A stretch of 64,000 nucleotides of DNA. It comes from Arenicellales bacterium (lineage in GTDB: Bacteria > Pseudomonadota > Gammaproteobacteria > Arenicellales > JAJDZL01). The stretch is taken from contig OY282380.1 in NCBI GenBank assembly GCA_958295885.1, positions 124,001-188,000 of the forward strand, read 5' to 3'. How positions within the stretch are numbered: the stretch's first letter is position 1; each line of letters opens with the position of its first letter. Below, piece by piece: positions 36,397-45,324 of the stretch. The position numbers were made by a program, and so were the translations under genes. The notes under the pieces were generated by a model. The model did not search any database and was not told the DNA's origin. It was given only the letters and a program-made list of their open reading frames with translations.

Positions 36397-36902
36397 TCAG
36401 CGATCTTCATTATAGCGGGCAACTTCTGAGAGCCGTTCAAAGTCATCAGATTTCATAAGATTAGGCTCTGCCTTGGATATCACCTTCAGCAATTCTCCTA
36501 AAATATCACGATATCTACTGTCATGAAAGATTTGATTTATCAGGATTAAAGAGGCACAGGGTTGCTTGCTCACAAGTTCGTTCTTTTGCCCCTCCTTTTC
36601 AAGAAAATAAAGAGTAGCGCACCTTTTCTCAGGAACCATTATTTCCTTGATTTCGTCAACGCAAATATAGAGTGTTGCACTATTCCTAGCGCGTTGTGGA
36701 ACTTTGAAGATGATCGTTTGCCTCAATTGTAATTTGGTTTCTATTGAGGTCTGATTCAAGACTGAAAATTTCTTCGGTAGAGTTCCGTCGGATATCCACT
36801 TCCTTCCTTGCGGTTGTTCACAATCTCGTGGACACGTTTCCAAGTAGTGAAAACTAGCTTTCTCGCTTGTGCATAGTCACGAGACATTTGTTGTCTGTTC
36901 AT
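36397..36902 (-). pseudogene. third gene of the receiver cluster, frameshifted
   Basis: The gene should start with ATG at 36902, only a few bases after the stop of the receiver-like gene: MNRQQMSRDYAQARKLVF, TTWKRVHEIVNNRKEG. That frame ends at a TGA about 145 bases later. A second frame (36397-36843) then carries the rest, with LILINQIFHDSRYRDILGEL, LKVISKAEPNLMKSDDFERL near the end. A third frame is also protein-like in between, so at least two indels are likely. I do not recognise the family. The position makes it the last gene of a kinase-receiver-effector type operon, so it may be an effector or adaptor. That is inference. Confidence 0.45.
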
Positions 36903-36905
36903 GTA

Positions 36906-38027
36906 CTACAGACCAAGGATTGGCGACCATTCATCAAAGAAATCTCGCTCAATCCGACAGATATCTGCTCCACGAGGTATCCAGCTGCTGTTTGAAACAG
37001 AACAATTGTCTAGCGGACAAACAGTACGCTCTGTAAATGGACAATAAAATCCACCGTTTTTCCCACTGCAACGTTTACAAAGGTGATTTTTCAATTCGCG
37101 TTTTATTTCTGTCTCAACAATCTTTCGGTTAACTCCACCAGTAAAGAACAGCTCTTCGTCGTCGAAAGTAATAAACTCATTTTTTTCATTTAAATTCTCT
37201 AATTTCGCGTCTACTTCATCCAACCAAAAATAATTTCCCATTTCCGAAAAAGGTCCCTTGTATAACGCATCTTCAAATAACTCATTTATGATCTTTTTTT
37301 CCGAAATTGATGTTGCCAAGTACGCGCAAAGCGCGCGTTCTGAAAGAATCGGACCCGGAAACTTCATTATGGCATTTACGAGTAAATGTCCAAGCAAATA
37401 GGTGATTATTTGAACCAGATGAGGTTTAATTTCGCTACTGGTTTCACTAGATGAGCTGACATGCTGAACTATTGATGAGTTGTTCATCACGATTCTAGAC
37501 ATGTAAAGCGAAAAATGGCTGTCTAAATATTGGCGATTTAGTAATTTTGCGAGCACCGCAGATAAGCTCGGCAGTGATGTATAGGTAGATTCGTCCCTGA
37601 TTAGCGTTTCTCGAATTTCCAAGAACCCAAGAAAAACATTGGCGATGAATGGGGCACAATCACTGTCCTTTGCAGGAATCCGAAATTCAAACAGATCTGG
37701 TGTTTTTGTAAGAGCTGTGGCATCAGCTCGTGAATAGTCGCCAACAGGTAAAAATCTTCGTTTGCACCACCCAACAACAGTGTCACCGAATAATCCCCGC
37801 ATTCCAGACCTAGTTAAGTCGTATTCTGTGGCAACCAATATAGTATCTTCATCAACTAACTTCTCAAAATCGGCAAATGGATCCGTGTGTTCTTCGCTGG
37901 GACTCCATTTCCGAATGTCAACTTGTTTCGACTTCAAAATTTCTTTCAGTGCTGAGTCTAGATTCCTAAGATACTCACACTCATCATCAACCAAAAGAAT
38001 AGATGGAATTGGCGTCATGCTAGTCAT
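36906..38027 (-). CDS. response-regulator-like protein with C-terminal Cys cluster
   Basis: 373 residues, intact. The first 130 residues look like a receiver domain: IPSILLVDDECEYLRNLDSA carries the acidic pair, and ILVATEYDLTRSGMRGLFG lies where the phosphorylation site belongs, with Glu in the place I expect for the phospho-Asp. A helical middle part follows (residues 140-290). The C-terminus has a possible zinc site: HLCKRCSGKNGGFYCPFTER and TVCPLDNC, then ADICRIERDFFDEWSPI. No DNA-binding domain is visible. It lies directly downstream of a GHKL ATPase pseudogene, with 13 bases between them, so the two were a signalling pair. I do not know a named family for the whole protein. Confidence 0.6.
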   Translation of the reverse strand: MTSMTPIPSILLVDDECEYLRNLDSALKEILKSKQVDIRKWSPSEEHTDPFADFEKLVDEDTILVATEYDLTRSGMRGLFGDTVVGWCKRRFLPVGDYSRADATALTKTPDLFEFRIPAKDSDCAPFIANVFLGFLEIRETLIRDESTYTSLPSLSAVLAKLLNRQYLDSHFSLYMSRIVMNNSSIVQHVSSSSETSSEIKPHLVQIITYLLGHLLVNAIMKFPGPILSERALCAYLATSISEKKIINELFEDALYKGPFSEMGNYFWLDEVDAKLENLNEKNEFITFDDEELFFTGGVNRKIVETEIKRELKNHLCKRCSGKNGGFYCPFTERTVCPLDNCSVSNSSWIPRGADICRIERDFFDEWSPILGL

Positions 38028-38040
38028 TTTCGTTACACTA

Positions 38041-39372
38041 CTGTTATAGGCAGCCGAATTCGTATGCAGGTCGAGAATCCAGCAGGTGGATTGACAATAT
38101 CTGTTCGGCCGCCAAATGATTCGACGCTCCGCCTCGCCAATGTAAGACCCAGATCAGATTCGACCCCAACGGATCAAATTGAGACTGAGTTGTGGAAAAC
38201 AGGGGATCGAACACATATTCTCTAATCGAAGTGGGAATTCCAATTCCAAATATTGCCAATTTACGTCATTCCAAGCGAGAAATTGCGATTTTTTCGGGAG
38301 AATATCCCCGCTTTGATGTAACTGACTTAAGTGCATTTGTATATCAATGAAGGGAGATTCCGTTGGAGAGAGACAGGTACCAAGGGAACCACCAAGTCAG
38401 ATATGATGTTTACAGCCATATTAATTTTTCTCTGTTTCGCATATTTGCCGCAAATTCGCTCAACTTGCTGAATTCTAGGTTTAACGGGATGTTCCTTACT
38501 TAGACGCATTTCTGATCCTCCAATATAACCAGAGGAATACTTCACAGACTCCTTCAAATTGTCATCATAGACTGCGAATTTCAGCGTCAGTTCCTTAAAA
38601 CACTCGTCGTGGTTGCCCAAATCAGCTATATCCGCATGAGCTGTCTCAAGTTCTTGAAGCGAAATGCCAAATTCATGAGTCATAAAGTCCGCAACGACAC
38701 CGAGGAGGCTCATCACCTCAAGCTGCTCTGTCGCTCCCTAGTTGCCCCTTCATGCTCTTCAGCGTACCTGAGCGTTTGCGAAATTGTACCTTTAATTCGA
38801 TATTTGTCGCTATCCGAGATATCAGGATCGTTTTGAACTTGAATTATCGCGGAATTTGCTTCCTCTTTTATGGACTTTAGGAGATTTTCTCGGTTAATTT
38901 AGTCTTGCTCTGTTGAATTCGGCGGTCGACACAGTCTATCGCTTCCACTGCACCTCGAATGAGATCAAAGAGGCAAAAAATCTTTCTTTTCGACAAATCC
39001 TTCCCGGTCCGCAGCAGCTATCAGTCCTTCGTCTTTTTCCGGGCTGACATCTCTTACCTTTTGTCATTCTACAGAAACTATGCCTATCAGCTGTCCGGAC
39101 AGCGGTTATCGCAACATCCAGTTCTCTGATGTTGAACCATGTTCCTCGTCTGACATTGGAAAATGTTTTTCTGCGATAGAAGATCGAGGGTTGCGGCGAT
39201 TTCGGGCAGCATCCGCGTCAGTTAGAAGCTAGTCGTTCGAATCCATTCCATATGGATAAATTCGAAACTTTCTATCAAACACGGCTACCCCTAAATTTTG
39301 GGCAATCTATGAGTAGGCACGGCGACCATCGACCTTCAAATTCGCAAATGCACCTTTTCGACGCGGGATAAT
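38041..39372 (-). pseudogene. HSP90/histidine-kinase-like (GHKL) ATPase, heavily decayed
   Basis: Reading the minus strand across frames recovers one long protein. First comes GVAVFDRKFRIYPYGMDSND and SENWMLR, SGQLIGIVSVE, VRDVSPEKDEGLIAAADREG (HATPase_c_3-type front part). Then follow LFDLIRGAVEAID, a helical linker with IIQVQNDPDISDSDKYRIKG and MSLLGVVADFMTHEFGISLQ (the phosphoacceptor-like helix). Last come REYVFDPLFSTTQ and GLTLARRSVESFGGRTDIVN, the G2-type lobe of a histidine kinase. At least three stops and four or five frameshifts break it, and the 5-prime end is lost next to a transposase. It probably sensed or signalled to the receiver-like protein downstream. Confidence 0.65.
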
Positions 39373-39384
39373 TCGAAAGATTTA

Positions 39385-40359
39385 TGCAAAGCTTTAAACA
39401 AATCTTTCATTTTTTCTTTACCGGCAGGGTGATAGGGGCGCGCATGGATCAGTGCGATGTCGAGTCGGGCGCACACCAGGGCCAGATGCTGCGAACGATA
39501 GTTGGCGCCGTTGTCGACGTACAGCCGCTGCGGCAGGCCGCGCCGCAGCAGTGCCTGTGAGACTGTGAAAGTATTGCCAAATTAGTTTAAATTAGTGGAT
39601 TATGAATATTTATCTCATTGATTTAATTGATAATAATATTTGTTCTGATTCAGAAATCTACGAAAATGAGAATACTTTCACAGCCTCCTGTTTGAGCACC
39701 ACCAGAAAGTCCTGCGCCTTTTCCGAGCGAGCAAAGGACGTATAGGGAATGACGCGGGTGGCATCGTCAATGATGGCGATCGGATAGCTGCGATGACGAC
39801 GCTGGCCGACCTTGATTTTGGGGTCGTGCATGACGTCGGACATCCTCAGTTCACCGGCGTGGCGATAGGCGAAACGCGGACAGTCCGGGGCGGTTCCCGC
39901 GGTCTGCTGCATCAGACCTTCGCGGCGCAGCAGACGGCGAACGGTGGAGTCGTGCAGCTGCGTCGTCGCCGGCAGGTGCGTCTTTGCCTGTTCGATGACT
40001 TGGCGCACCGCCAGCTGTGGGTTTTGACGTTTGATGGAGATCAGACATTCCATGGTTTCGACCGACATGCGTCGGAACTGGCCGCGGTCGCGGCGCACTT
40101 TGGGCTTTAAGGCTTTGAAGCCGCCCTGACGATACAGGCGCATCCAGTCGCGCAGGGTCTGTTCCGACACTCGGATGCGAGTTGAACCCGGAATGACGTG
40201 CGGCTGCGCCGCCAGGTGGCGCAGGCGTTCTGCGGTTTCGGCGCCAGGTCGCAGGCGCAAGAGTTCGCAGATCAGTCCGTGGCGAAACAGCGCCACGTCC
40301 AGACGATGCTGTTCAGGGTCTTTTTTAATACATTTCCTCCATGCTTGGCAGTGTTGCAT
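39385..40359 (-). pseudogene. IS481/Mu-like DDE transposase interrupted by a MITE
   Basis: The front part (39658-40359) has helix-turn-helix segments (RVSEQTLRDWMRLYRQGGFK) and the first catalytic region RMSDVMHDPKIKVG and AIIDDATRVIPYTSFARSE. The frame then runs into a 129-bp insertion. Beyond it the reading continues LLRRGLPQRLYVDNGANYRS, ARLDIALIHARPYHPAGKEK, which holds the second Asp and the final region, before running out near the GHKL pseudogene. Removing the insertion and one copy of its CTGT duplication would restore one frame. So the transposase was complete until the small element landed in it. Confidence 0.75.
39559..39687. mobile_element. 129-bp MITE with inverted ends and CTGT duplication
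   Basis: The ends are GAGACTGTGAAAGTATT and, read inward from the other side, GAGGCTGTGAAAGTATT (16 of 17 identical). CTGT stands at 39555-39558 and again at 39688-39691, a 4-bp target duplication. The interior is AT-rich and has no gene. Confidence 0.85.
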
Positions 40360-40501
40360 TCGATTCAGACCCGAGTTTTAACGAATCGGCTCGAATCATG
40401 CCAGATCAACAAGTGTTGGCGTTCTCGGGCGGGTCGGTCGACGAACGAATCTGAAAAAATCCAAGCGGAGGCGGCAGACAGTGCAGATGTTCGGAGCAAT
40501 G

Positions 40502-40800
40502 CTATCGCAGCACCGACAGCAACCAGGGCGCATTGAGTGCCGCCGTCTCGACAAAGTCGGCATTGTCTCGAAAGTGCCGCATCACTTTAAGCGGTTCTTG
40601 GTCTTGTTCGACGGCGACAGCAATTTGTTCGAGTTGCTTCAGGCTGCCGGTTATTCGCGCCGCAAGTCTAATCCAATGAAAATCCCAAATTGCATTCGCT
40701 AGTTCACCTGCGATAAATTGTAAATATAGTAAACTTGCTGCTAATTCTCTTTGTTGTAGTTTATATAATTTCCCAAAAGTCGCCCCGCAGTTGTTATATG
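40502..40800 (-). pseudogene. possible gene fragment of about 95 codons
   Basis: A minus frame without a start codon stays open and reads like protein: QQRELAASLLYLQFIAGELA, NAIWDFHWIRLAARITGSLK, then VMRHFRDNADFVETAALNAP and a TAG at 40502-40504. No family is recognised. It ends at the start of the abiEi gene on the other strand, so it may be the leftover of a gene that was displaced. Confidence 0.35.
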
Positions 40801-41556
40801 AGTTTCAAAATAAATCGTGTGTTGCAAAAGTGGCCAGACCACGCTGTTGCGACCTTGCGCTGGCTAAGAAGTGAAGGAATAGACCACCGTCTCGCTGACA
40901 AATACGTTCGGTCCGGCTGGTTGAAGCGACTTGGCCATGGTGCCTACGTGCGAGCGGGCTCAACCGTAGATTGGCCTGGAGGTGTCCATGCTCTCCAAAC
41001 ACAGCTAGGGTTTGATGTGCACCCCGGAGCTATAACGGCGATGGACCTGCGCGGACGCGCTCACTACTTAGCGCTTGGAGGAACACGTGAAGTCATCCTG
41101 TTTGGTAATTCTGGAATCAAACTTCCATCTTGGTTCAGGCGTCATCAGTGGTCGCAACCTGTTACCTTTGTAACAAGCGTCACACTTGGCGACGGCTACA
41201 AAAGCACCTCAACGGTAGAGGTTGAAGGCGTTAAGATCGCAGTCTCCACCTTGGAGCGGGCTGCTTTCGAAATGATGTATCTTGTACCTCAGCGACAGTC
41301 CTATGAGGAAGCTCAACAGATTATGGAGTCATTGATGACGATTCGCCCACAGGTGGTTCAGCGCTTGCTCGAGACCTGCACGTCTGTAAAAACAAAACGG
41401 CTATTCATGCACGCCGCCGAGCAGGTTCACTGCCCGTGGCTGTCACACCTTGATCTATCGAAAGTTGATTTTGGGTCCGGGCGACGAAGCATTCACGCTG
41501 GTGGACAGCTAGACAGCAAGTACGACTTGGTGATAGCTGACCCAAACCCTCTATAG
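40798..41556 (+). CDS. abiEi: AbiEi-type antitoxin of a type IV toxin-antitoxin system
   Basis: 252 residues from the ATG at 40798 (MSFKINRVLQKWPDHAVATL). The frame is open further upstream but without family text. The N-terminal winged helix-turn-helix shows DKYVRSGWLKRLGHGAYVRA, and the AbiEi C-terminal domain follows, with STLERAAFEMMYLVPQ and an end PWLSHLDLSKVDFGSGRRSI. AbiEi proteins repress their own promoter and neutralise the AbiEii toxin without binding it stably. The toxin gene follows 8 bases downstream. Intact. Confidence 0.85.
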   Translation: MSFKINRVLQKWPDHAVATLRWLRSEGIDHRLADKYVRSGWLKRLGHGAYVRAGSTVDWPGGVHALQTQLGFDVHPGAITAMDLRGRAHYLALGGTREVILFGNSGIKLPSWFRRHQWSQPVTFVTSVTLGDGYKSTSTVEVEGVKIAVSTLERAAFEMMYLVPQRQSYEEAQQIMESLMTIRPQVVQRLLETCTSVKTKRLFMHAAEQVHCPWLSHLDLSKVDFGSGRRSIHAGGQLDSKYDLVIADPNPL

Positions 41557-41564
41557 CAAGAATC

Positions 41565-42470
41565 ATGGCACTGTCAAAATCTTATAGAGCACAGGTGGAA
41601 TTGATGATTCGTTGCCTGCCAGCTGTTGCGCAAGTTCCCGAATTCGCGCTGAAGGGTGGAACTGCGATAAACCTGTTTTACCATAACATGCCGAGAATTT
41701 CAGTGGACATAGATCTTACGTATCTGCCGGTTACTGATCGAGAGACTGCTCTTTGCAACATTCATTCTGGGCTGACTGCCATCGCAGAGTATATCCAACA
41801 AATGGTACCACGAACACAAGTTCAACTGAATGCCAACACACTCAAGCTGCTTATCACCATAAACGGCGTACAAGTCAAAGTCGAAACAAACAAAATCATG
41901 CGCGGTAGCATATTGCCTCCCGTCAAAAGCAACCTTTGCTCAGCGGCGCAGGTACTTTCCGAGGAATTTGCGAACATCCGCCGGCTGGATGCCGCGGACC
42001 TCTATGGAAGTAAAATTTGCGCTGCTTTAGACCGCCAGCATCCACGTGACCTTTTTGATATCATGCTTCTGCAAACTGAAGGTGCAATACCTGAAAAAAT
42101 TCGTCAAGCATTCGTTGTCTATCTGGCTGGGCACAATCGCCCAATCGCAGAACTATTGTTACCCAATCAAAAGCCACTTGAAAGTCTGTTTTTCCAACAA
42201 TTCTCCGGTATGACGGCTCAACCAGTTGAATTGAATGACCTCGAGGCTGCTAGAGTTCAGCTTTTTGATTGGGCGGCAACAGCTCTCCTAGAAAACGAAC
42301 GAAGATTCCTGCTGTCAATCAAACAAGGTAAGCCTGACTGGGCTCTTCTGCCTTTCAAAAGCATCTCTAAGATGCCCGCAATTCAGTGGAAATTGCACAA
42401 CATTCGGAAGATGAGCACACGAGCTCATACGACAGCACTGACTAAATTGCGTGACATACTCGAAATTTAG
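41565..42470 (+). CDS. abiEii: AbiEii-type nucleotidyltransferase toxin
   Basis: 301 residues. The nucleotidyltransferase core is clear: FALKGGTAINLFYHNMPRIS then VDIDLTYLP (GG...S...DxD), followed by QVKVETNKIMRG and LDAADLYGSKICAALDRQHP, RDLFDIMLL, all typical of AbiEii/MenT-like enzymes. Members act on tRNA or other acceptors and stop growth, giving abortive infection against phages. The gene directly follows its antitoxin. Intact, so the pair may be functional and adds to the defence content of this region. Confidence 0.88.
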   Translation: MALSKSYRAQVELMIRCLPAVAQVPEFALKGGTAINLFYHNMPRISVDIDLTYLPVTDRETALCNIHSGLTAIAEYIQQMVPRTQVQLNANTLKLLITINGVQVKVETNKIMRGSILPPVKSNLCSAAQVLSEEFANIRRLDAADLYGSKICAALDRQHPRDLFDIMLLQTEGAIPEKIRQAFVVYLAGHNRPIAELLLPNQKPLESLFFQQFSGMTAQPVELNDLEAARVQLFDWAATALLENERRFLLSIKQGKPDWALLPFKSISKMPAIQWKLHNIRKMSTRAHTTALTKLRDILEI

Positions 42471-42891
42471 GAAAAAGATACTTTCAATTTGACAGGATTT
42501 TCACAGGGTGGAAACCTATCTTGTTTTCTTGTAATGATTTGAAGGAGTACAGTGACACAGAATTTGTGAACTCGTGAGGCATCTTTTTTATTTGAAACAA
42601 ATTTTTTGATGCCAATTTGAATATTGATTCCGCTCACCAACTCCCCTATATATGGATGATAGTTGGTGCATTACTATTGAGATTCCCGAGAACTAGGACT
42701 GAATGCAGAGAAAACAAAATGCGATTATAGACAATCGTCACAATCCGCTTCTGAACCTAGCATCAAATCACAAGGCTATTCGATTATCTGAATTCGTCGC
42801 AGACTATCAGGTAATTCATGTGATGTGAAAATATCTGCAAGCGCAGAAAAAAATTTGGTCAATTGCGATATTCAGATATAAAGCAATTACT
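42471..42891. other. about 420 bp between convergent genes
   Basis: No gene. An inverted repeat CACCAACT (42635-42642) and AGTTGGTG (42661-42668) could form a hairpin with an 18-base loop. It has no T-run. Confidence 0.4.
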
Positions 42892-43272
42892 TTACGAAAA
42901 CTGTTTGGCAACCGCCATGCCAATGAATATCGCCAATATTGAAAATACGGCTGAACTGACCGCGTAAATCAAAGATTCGGCAATTCGACCCTGTTGGAAC
43001 AACATCCAGAAATCCAGCGAAAAAGCTGAAAACGTCGTATACCCGCCCAAAAAACCTGTAATCAGCATTGGAGCAAATTTTCCTGGCTCGCCCTCTAAAC
43101 AGCCCAGCATTACGTAAGCGAATCCAATTAAAAGCGAGCCGCTTACATTCACGAACAGGGTCGCATAGAAGAAATCACTCGTCCAAAAACGCAGGAGTGC
43201 GATACCTGCAAGATATCGACTTACAGCACCGAGAGCGCCACCAACAGCGATTTGAGAAATCGTCCAAATCAT
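42892..43272 (-). CDS. crcB: fluoride exporter CrcB (Fluc)
   Basis: 126 residues with four membrane helices, the usual size. Markers are GGALGAVSRYLAGIAL at the start, LFVNVSGSLLIGF and the fluoride-pore segment GFLGGYTTFSAFSLD. It forms dual-topology dimers that let fluoride leave the cytoplasm. I see no fluoride riboswitch in the 100 bp upstream. It lies next to dnaQ in the same direction. Confidence 0.93.
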   Translation of the reverse strand: MIWTISQIAVGGALGAVSRYLAGIALLRFWTSDFFYATLFVNVSGSLLIGFAYVMLGCLEGEPGKFAPMLITGFLGGYTTFSAFSLDFWMLFQQGRIAESLIYAVSSAVFSILAIFIGMAVAKQFS

Positions 43273-43374
43273 TAAAGAGTCGGTCTACTCAAAAATCACT
43301 CGAACTGAGTCCGAAAAATTCCAACAAGTAAACCGTTGACGCTGACTGTCTGCTGGGAGGCGATGCACAAAAGA

Positions 43375-44088
43375 TCAAAGTTTGCGCCAGATGCTTCCAC
43401 AGTCTGACTCCTGGTCCAGATAATCAAGCCAGTTTTCATGCAATTCGATTTCTTCCTCTGTTGCGCGCACGACAACTATGTCAATTGCTTTCTTCCTTTC
43501 ATGAGCCGGCTTCATTCCAGTGCCTGCAGTGCCTGTCGCCACGATGCTTTCCAGCTGCAATGAAGTCTGACCACCAGTTAACGCTCTGTAGACCTTGACA
43601 AGAATCTCAGCGTCCAGAAGTGCGCCGTGCAGGACGCGCTTCGAAAGATCGATGTCGTATTCCAATGCCAGCGCATCCAGACTGTTCCTTCTGCCTGGAC
43701 GCATGCTACGCGCCAGTTCAAGCGTATCAATTACTTCGCAGACTGATTCCAGCGGAGGATAATCTTCATTGCTTCTCTTGAATTCATGATTCAGAAAACC
43801 CAAATCGAACGGAGCATTGTGTATTACGAGAACAGAGCCTTCGATAAACTTAAAAAGTTGGGGTGCGATTTCAGGAAAAATCGGCTTGCCACTTAAAAAG
43901 TCATCGTCAATTCCGTGAATTTCCAAGGCCTCTCGCTCAACTTTCCGCTGTGGATTGACGTACTCATGAAAAACACTGCCAGTTGGTGTTCGATCATCCA
44001 ACTTGACGCAGGCGATTTCAATGACTCGATGTCCTTCGCGAAAGTCCAGTCCAGTAGTTTCAGTATCCAATACGACTACTTTACGCAT
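43375..44088 (-). CDS. dnaQ: DNA polymerase III epsilon subunit (3-5 exonuclease)
   Basis: 237 residues. The DEDD exonuclease motifs are VVLDTETTGLDFREGHRVIE (ExoI), VIHNAPFDLGFLNHE (ExoII) and LHGALLDAEILVKVY (ExoIII with His and Asp). The C-terminal 50 residues hold the polymerase-binding tail. It proofreads replication errors in the holoenzyme. The gene sits 9 bases downstream of rnhA in the same direction, the reverse of the divergent arrangement in E. coli but with the same neighbours. Confidence 0.95.
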   Translation of the reverse strand: MRKVVVLDTETTGLDFREGHRVIEIACVKLDDRTPTGSVFHEYVNPQRKVEREALEIHGIDDDFLSGKPIFPEIAPQLFKFIEGSVLVIHNAPFDLGFLNHEFKRSNEDYPPLESVCEVIDTLELARSMRPGRRNSLDALALEYDIDLSKRVLHGALLDAEILVKVYRALTGGQTSLQLESIVATGTAGTGMKPAHERKKAIDIVVVRATEEEIELHENWLDYLDQESDCGSIWRKL

Positions 44089-44097
44089 GATTCATGC

Positions 44098-44553
44098 CTA
44101 TGCCGAAGGTACTGCATTTCTAGCTAGATCATCCGCGCGCTCGTTCCAGGAGTTGCCGCTATGACCCTTCACCCATTTCCATGTGACATTATGCTTCGAG
44201 TTAAGCTGGTCCAGCTCCTGCCACAGATCAGCGTTTTTAACAGGCTTTTTTGCCGCGGTTCTCCAGTTGTTTCGCTTCCAGTTGTGAATCCACGTCGTAA
44301 TGCCATTTTGCACATACTTGGAATCTGTGAAGAGCGTTACATGACATCGCCGCTTCAAAATCTGTAAAGCCTCAATGACAGCAATCATTTCCATTCGATT
44401 GTTCGTTGTGCGAACCACTCCGCCGGAAATTTCCCGCTCATGTTCATTCCACAGCAAAACAGCGCCCCACCCGCCGGGTCCGGGGTTTCCCCGACACGCA
44501 CCGTCCGTGTAGATTTGTACGTGTTGAATTGATGATTTTGTTTGTGAAGGCAT
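44098..44553 (-). CDS. rnhA: ribonuclease HI
   Basis: 151 residues, typical length. Active-site residues are seen in [20 protein letters not shown] (Asp), [13 protein letters not shown] (Glu), [13 protein letters not shown] (Asp) and [11 protein letters not shown] (Asp), and the basic protrusion is in [11 protein letters not shown]. It removes RNA from RNA-DNA hybrids in replication. It lies between the methyltransferase gene and dnaQ. Confidence 0.96.
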   Translation of the reverse strand: MPSQTKSSIQHVQIYTDGACRGNPGPGGWGAVLLWNEHEREISGGVVRTTNNRMEMIAVIEALQILKRRCHVTLFTDSKYVQNGITTWIHNWKRNNWRTAAKKPVKNADLWQELDQLNSKHNVTWKWVKGHSGNSWNERADDLARNAVPSA

Positions 44554-44559
44554 TAATTT

Positions 44560-45324
44560 TCAGTTTTTTGAATTCGAACCATCAATCGATCTTTCCACCA
44601 CGGGCTGCAAAACAGCGTGTTTCTTCTTCAAATGGCGTTGAAACATCTTGCTTCTGTTCAAGCGGACTGCCATTTCTTTCTTTCGTGCGACAAGAACGTA
44701 AACTGAGCCGAATCCTGACCAAAGACGGCTTCCTGCATTTTCCAGAAATTGACGGCTTTTTCTGTGCCGATTCGACATTGATGGCGGCTGGAAAAAAACC
44801 ATCTCGCACGCAATGGATTCAAATCCCAATAGTGACAGCCAATCCCGCACGCGCAGACTGGAGAGAAATTTAGCCTGATGCAAAGTCATGCTCCGATAGC
44901 GATTGCAATATTTCATGAAACCTAAAATGCTCTTAGGGTTAAATCCAATGATCACTACGACACCTTCTGGAACAATGCACTCAGAAATTTCACGAAAAAC
45001 ATCATGTGGTGCATAACTGAATTCCAAAACATGGGGCAAGACCAGCAAATCAATCGATTTAGCCGCGAATGGCAGCCATTCGCCTTCCGCGACCACATCA
45101 CATTTTAAATCACCTGAGTCCCAAGTGCTGACTTGACATTTGATTTCCGACGTGATTGCATCCAAATAATGAAATTGAGGGAATTGTGAAATCTGCATCG
45201 CAACGCGATAATACTGCTGCGGCAGCAGTTTGTGGCACCTGAAACGTTCAGCTCGTATGACTTCTTTCCCGAGTGAAGTTGTCCACCAGAGAGTATGAGA
45301 TGTTATATCATTGATATTATTCAA
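44560..45324 (-). CDS. yafS: YafS-like SAM-dependent methyltransferase
   Basis: 254 residues of a class I methyltransferase. The fold shows DVVAEGEWLPFAAKSIDLLV, LPHVLEFSYAPHDVFREISE and VVIIGFNPKSILGFM. It sits directly before rnhA as yafS does in enterobacteria, which supports the orthology. The substrate is unknown. Divergent mltD lies beyond a 463-bp gap. gloB, which is usually next to yafS, is missing here. Confidence 0.8.
   Translation of the reverse strand: MNNINDITSHTLWWTTSLGKEVIRAERFRCHKLLPQQYYRVAMQISQFPQFHYLDAITSEIKCQVSTWDSGDLKCDVVAEGEWLPFAAKSIDLLVLPHVLEFSYAPHDVFREISECIVPEGVVVIIGFNPKSILGFMKYCNRYRSMTLHQAKFLSSLRVRDWLSLLGFESIACEMVFFQPPSMSNRHRKSRQFLENAGSRLWSGFGSVYVLVARKKEMAVRLNRSKMFQRHLKKKHAVLQPVVERSIDGSNSKN

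Noticed and set aside
39236..39260. tRNA T-arm-like GTTCGAATCC
   Set aside because: No acceptor stem, anticodon arm or CCA can be placed around it, and it falls inside the decayed ATPase gene.
42635..42668. Terminator between abiEii and crcB
   Set aside because: The hairpin has only 8-bp arms with an 18-base loop and no T-tract.
43273..43374. Fluoride riboswitch upstream of crcB
   Set aside because: The upstream strand lacks the conserved GGNGAUGG...CCUCC pattern and pseudoknot partners. Only a short GC-rich segment is present.
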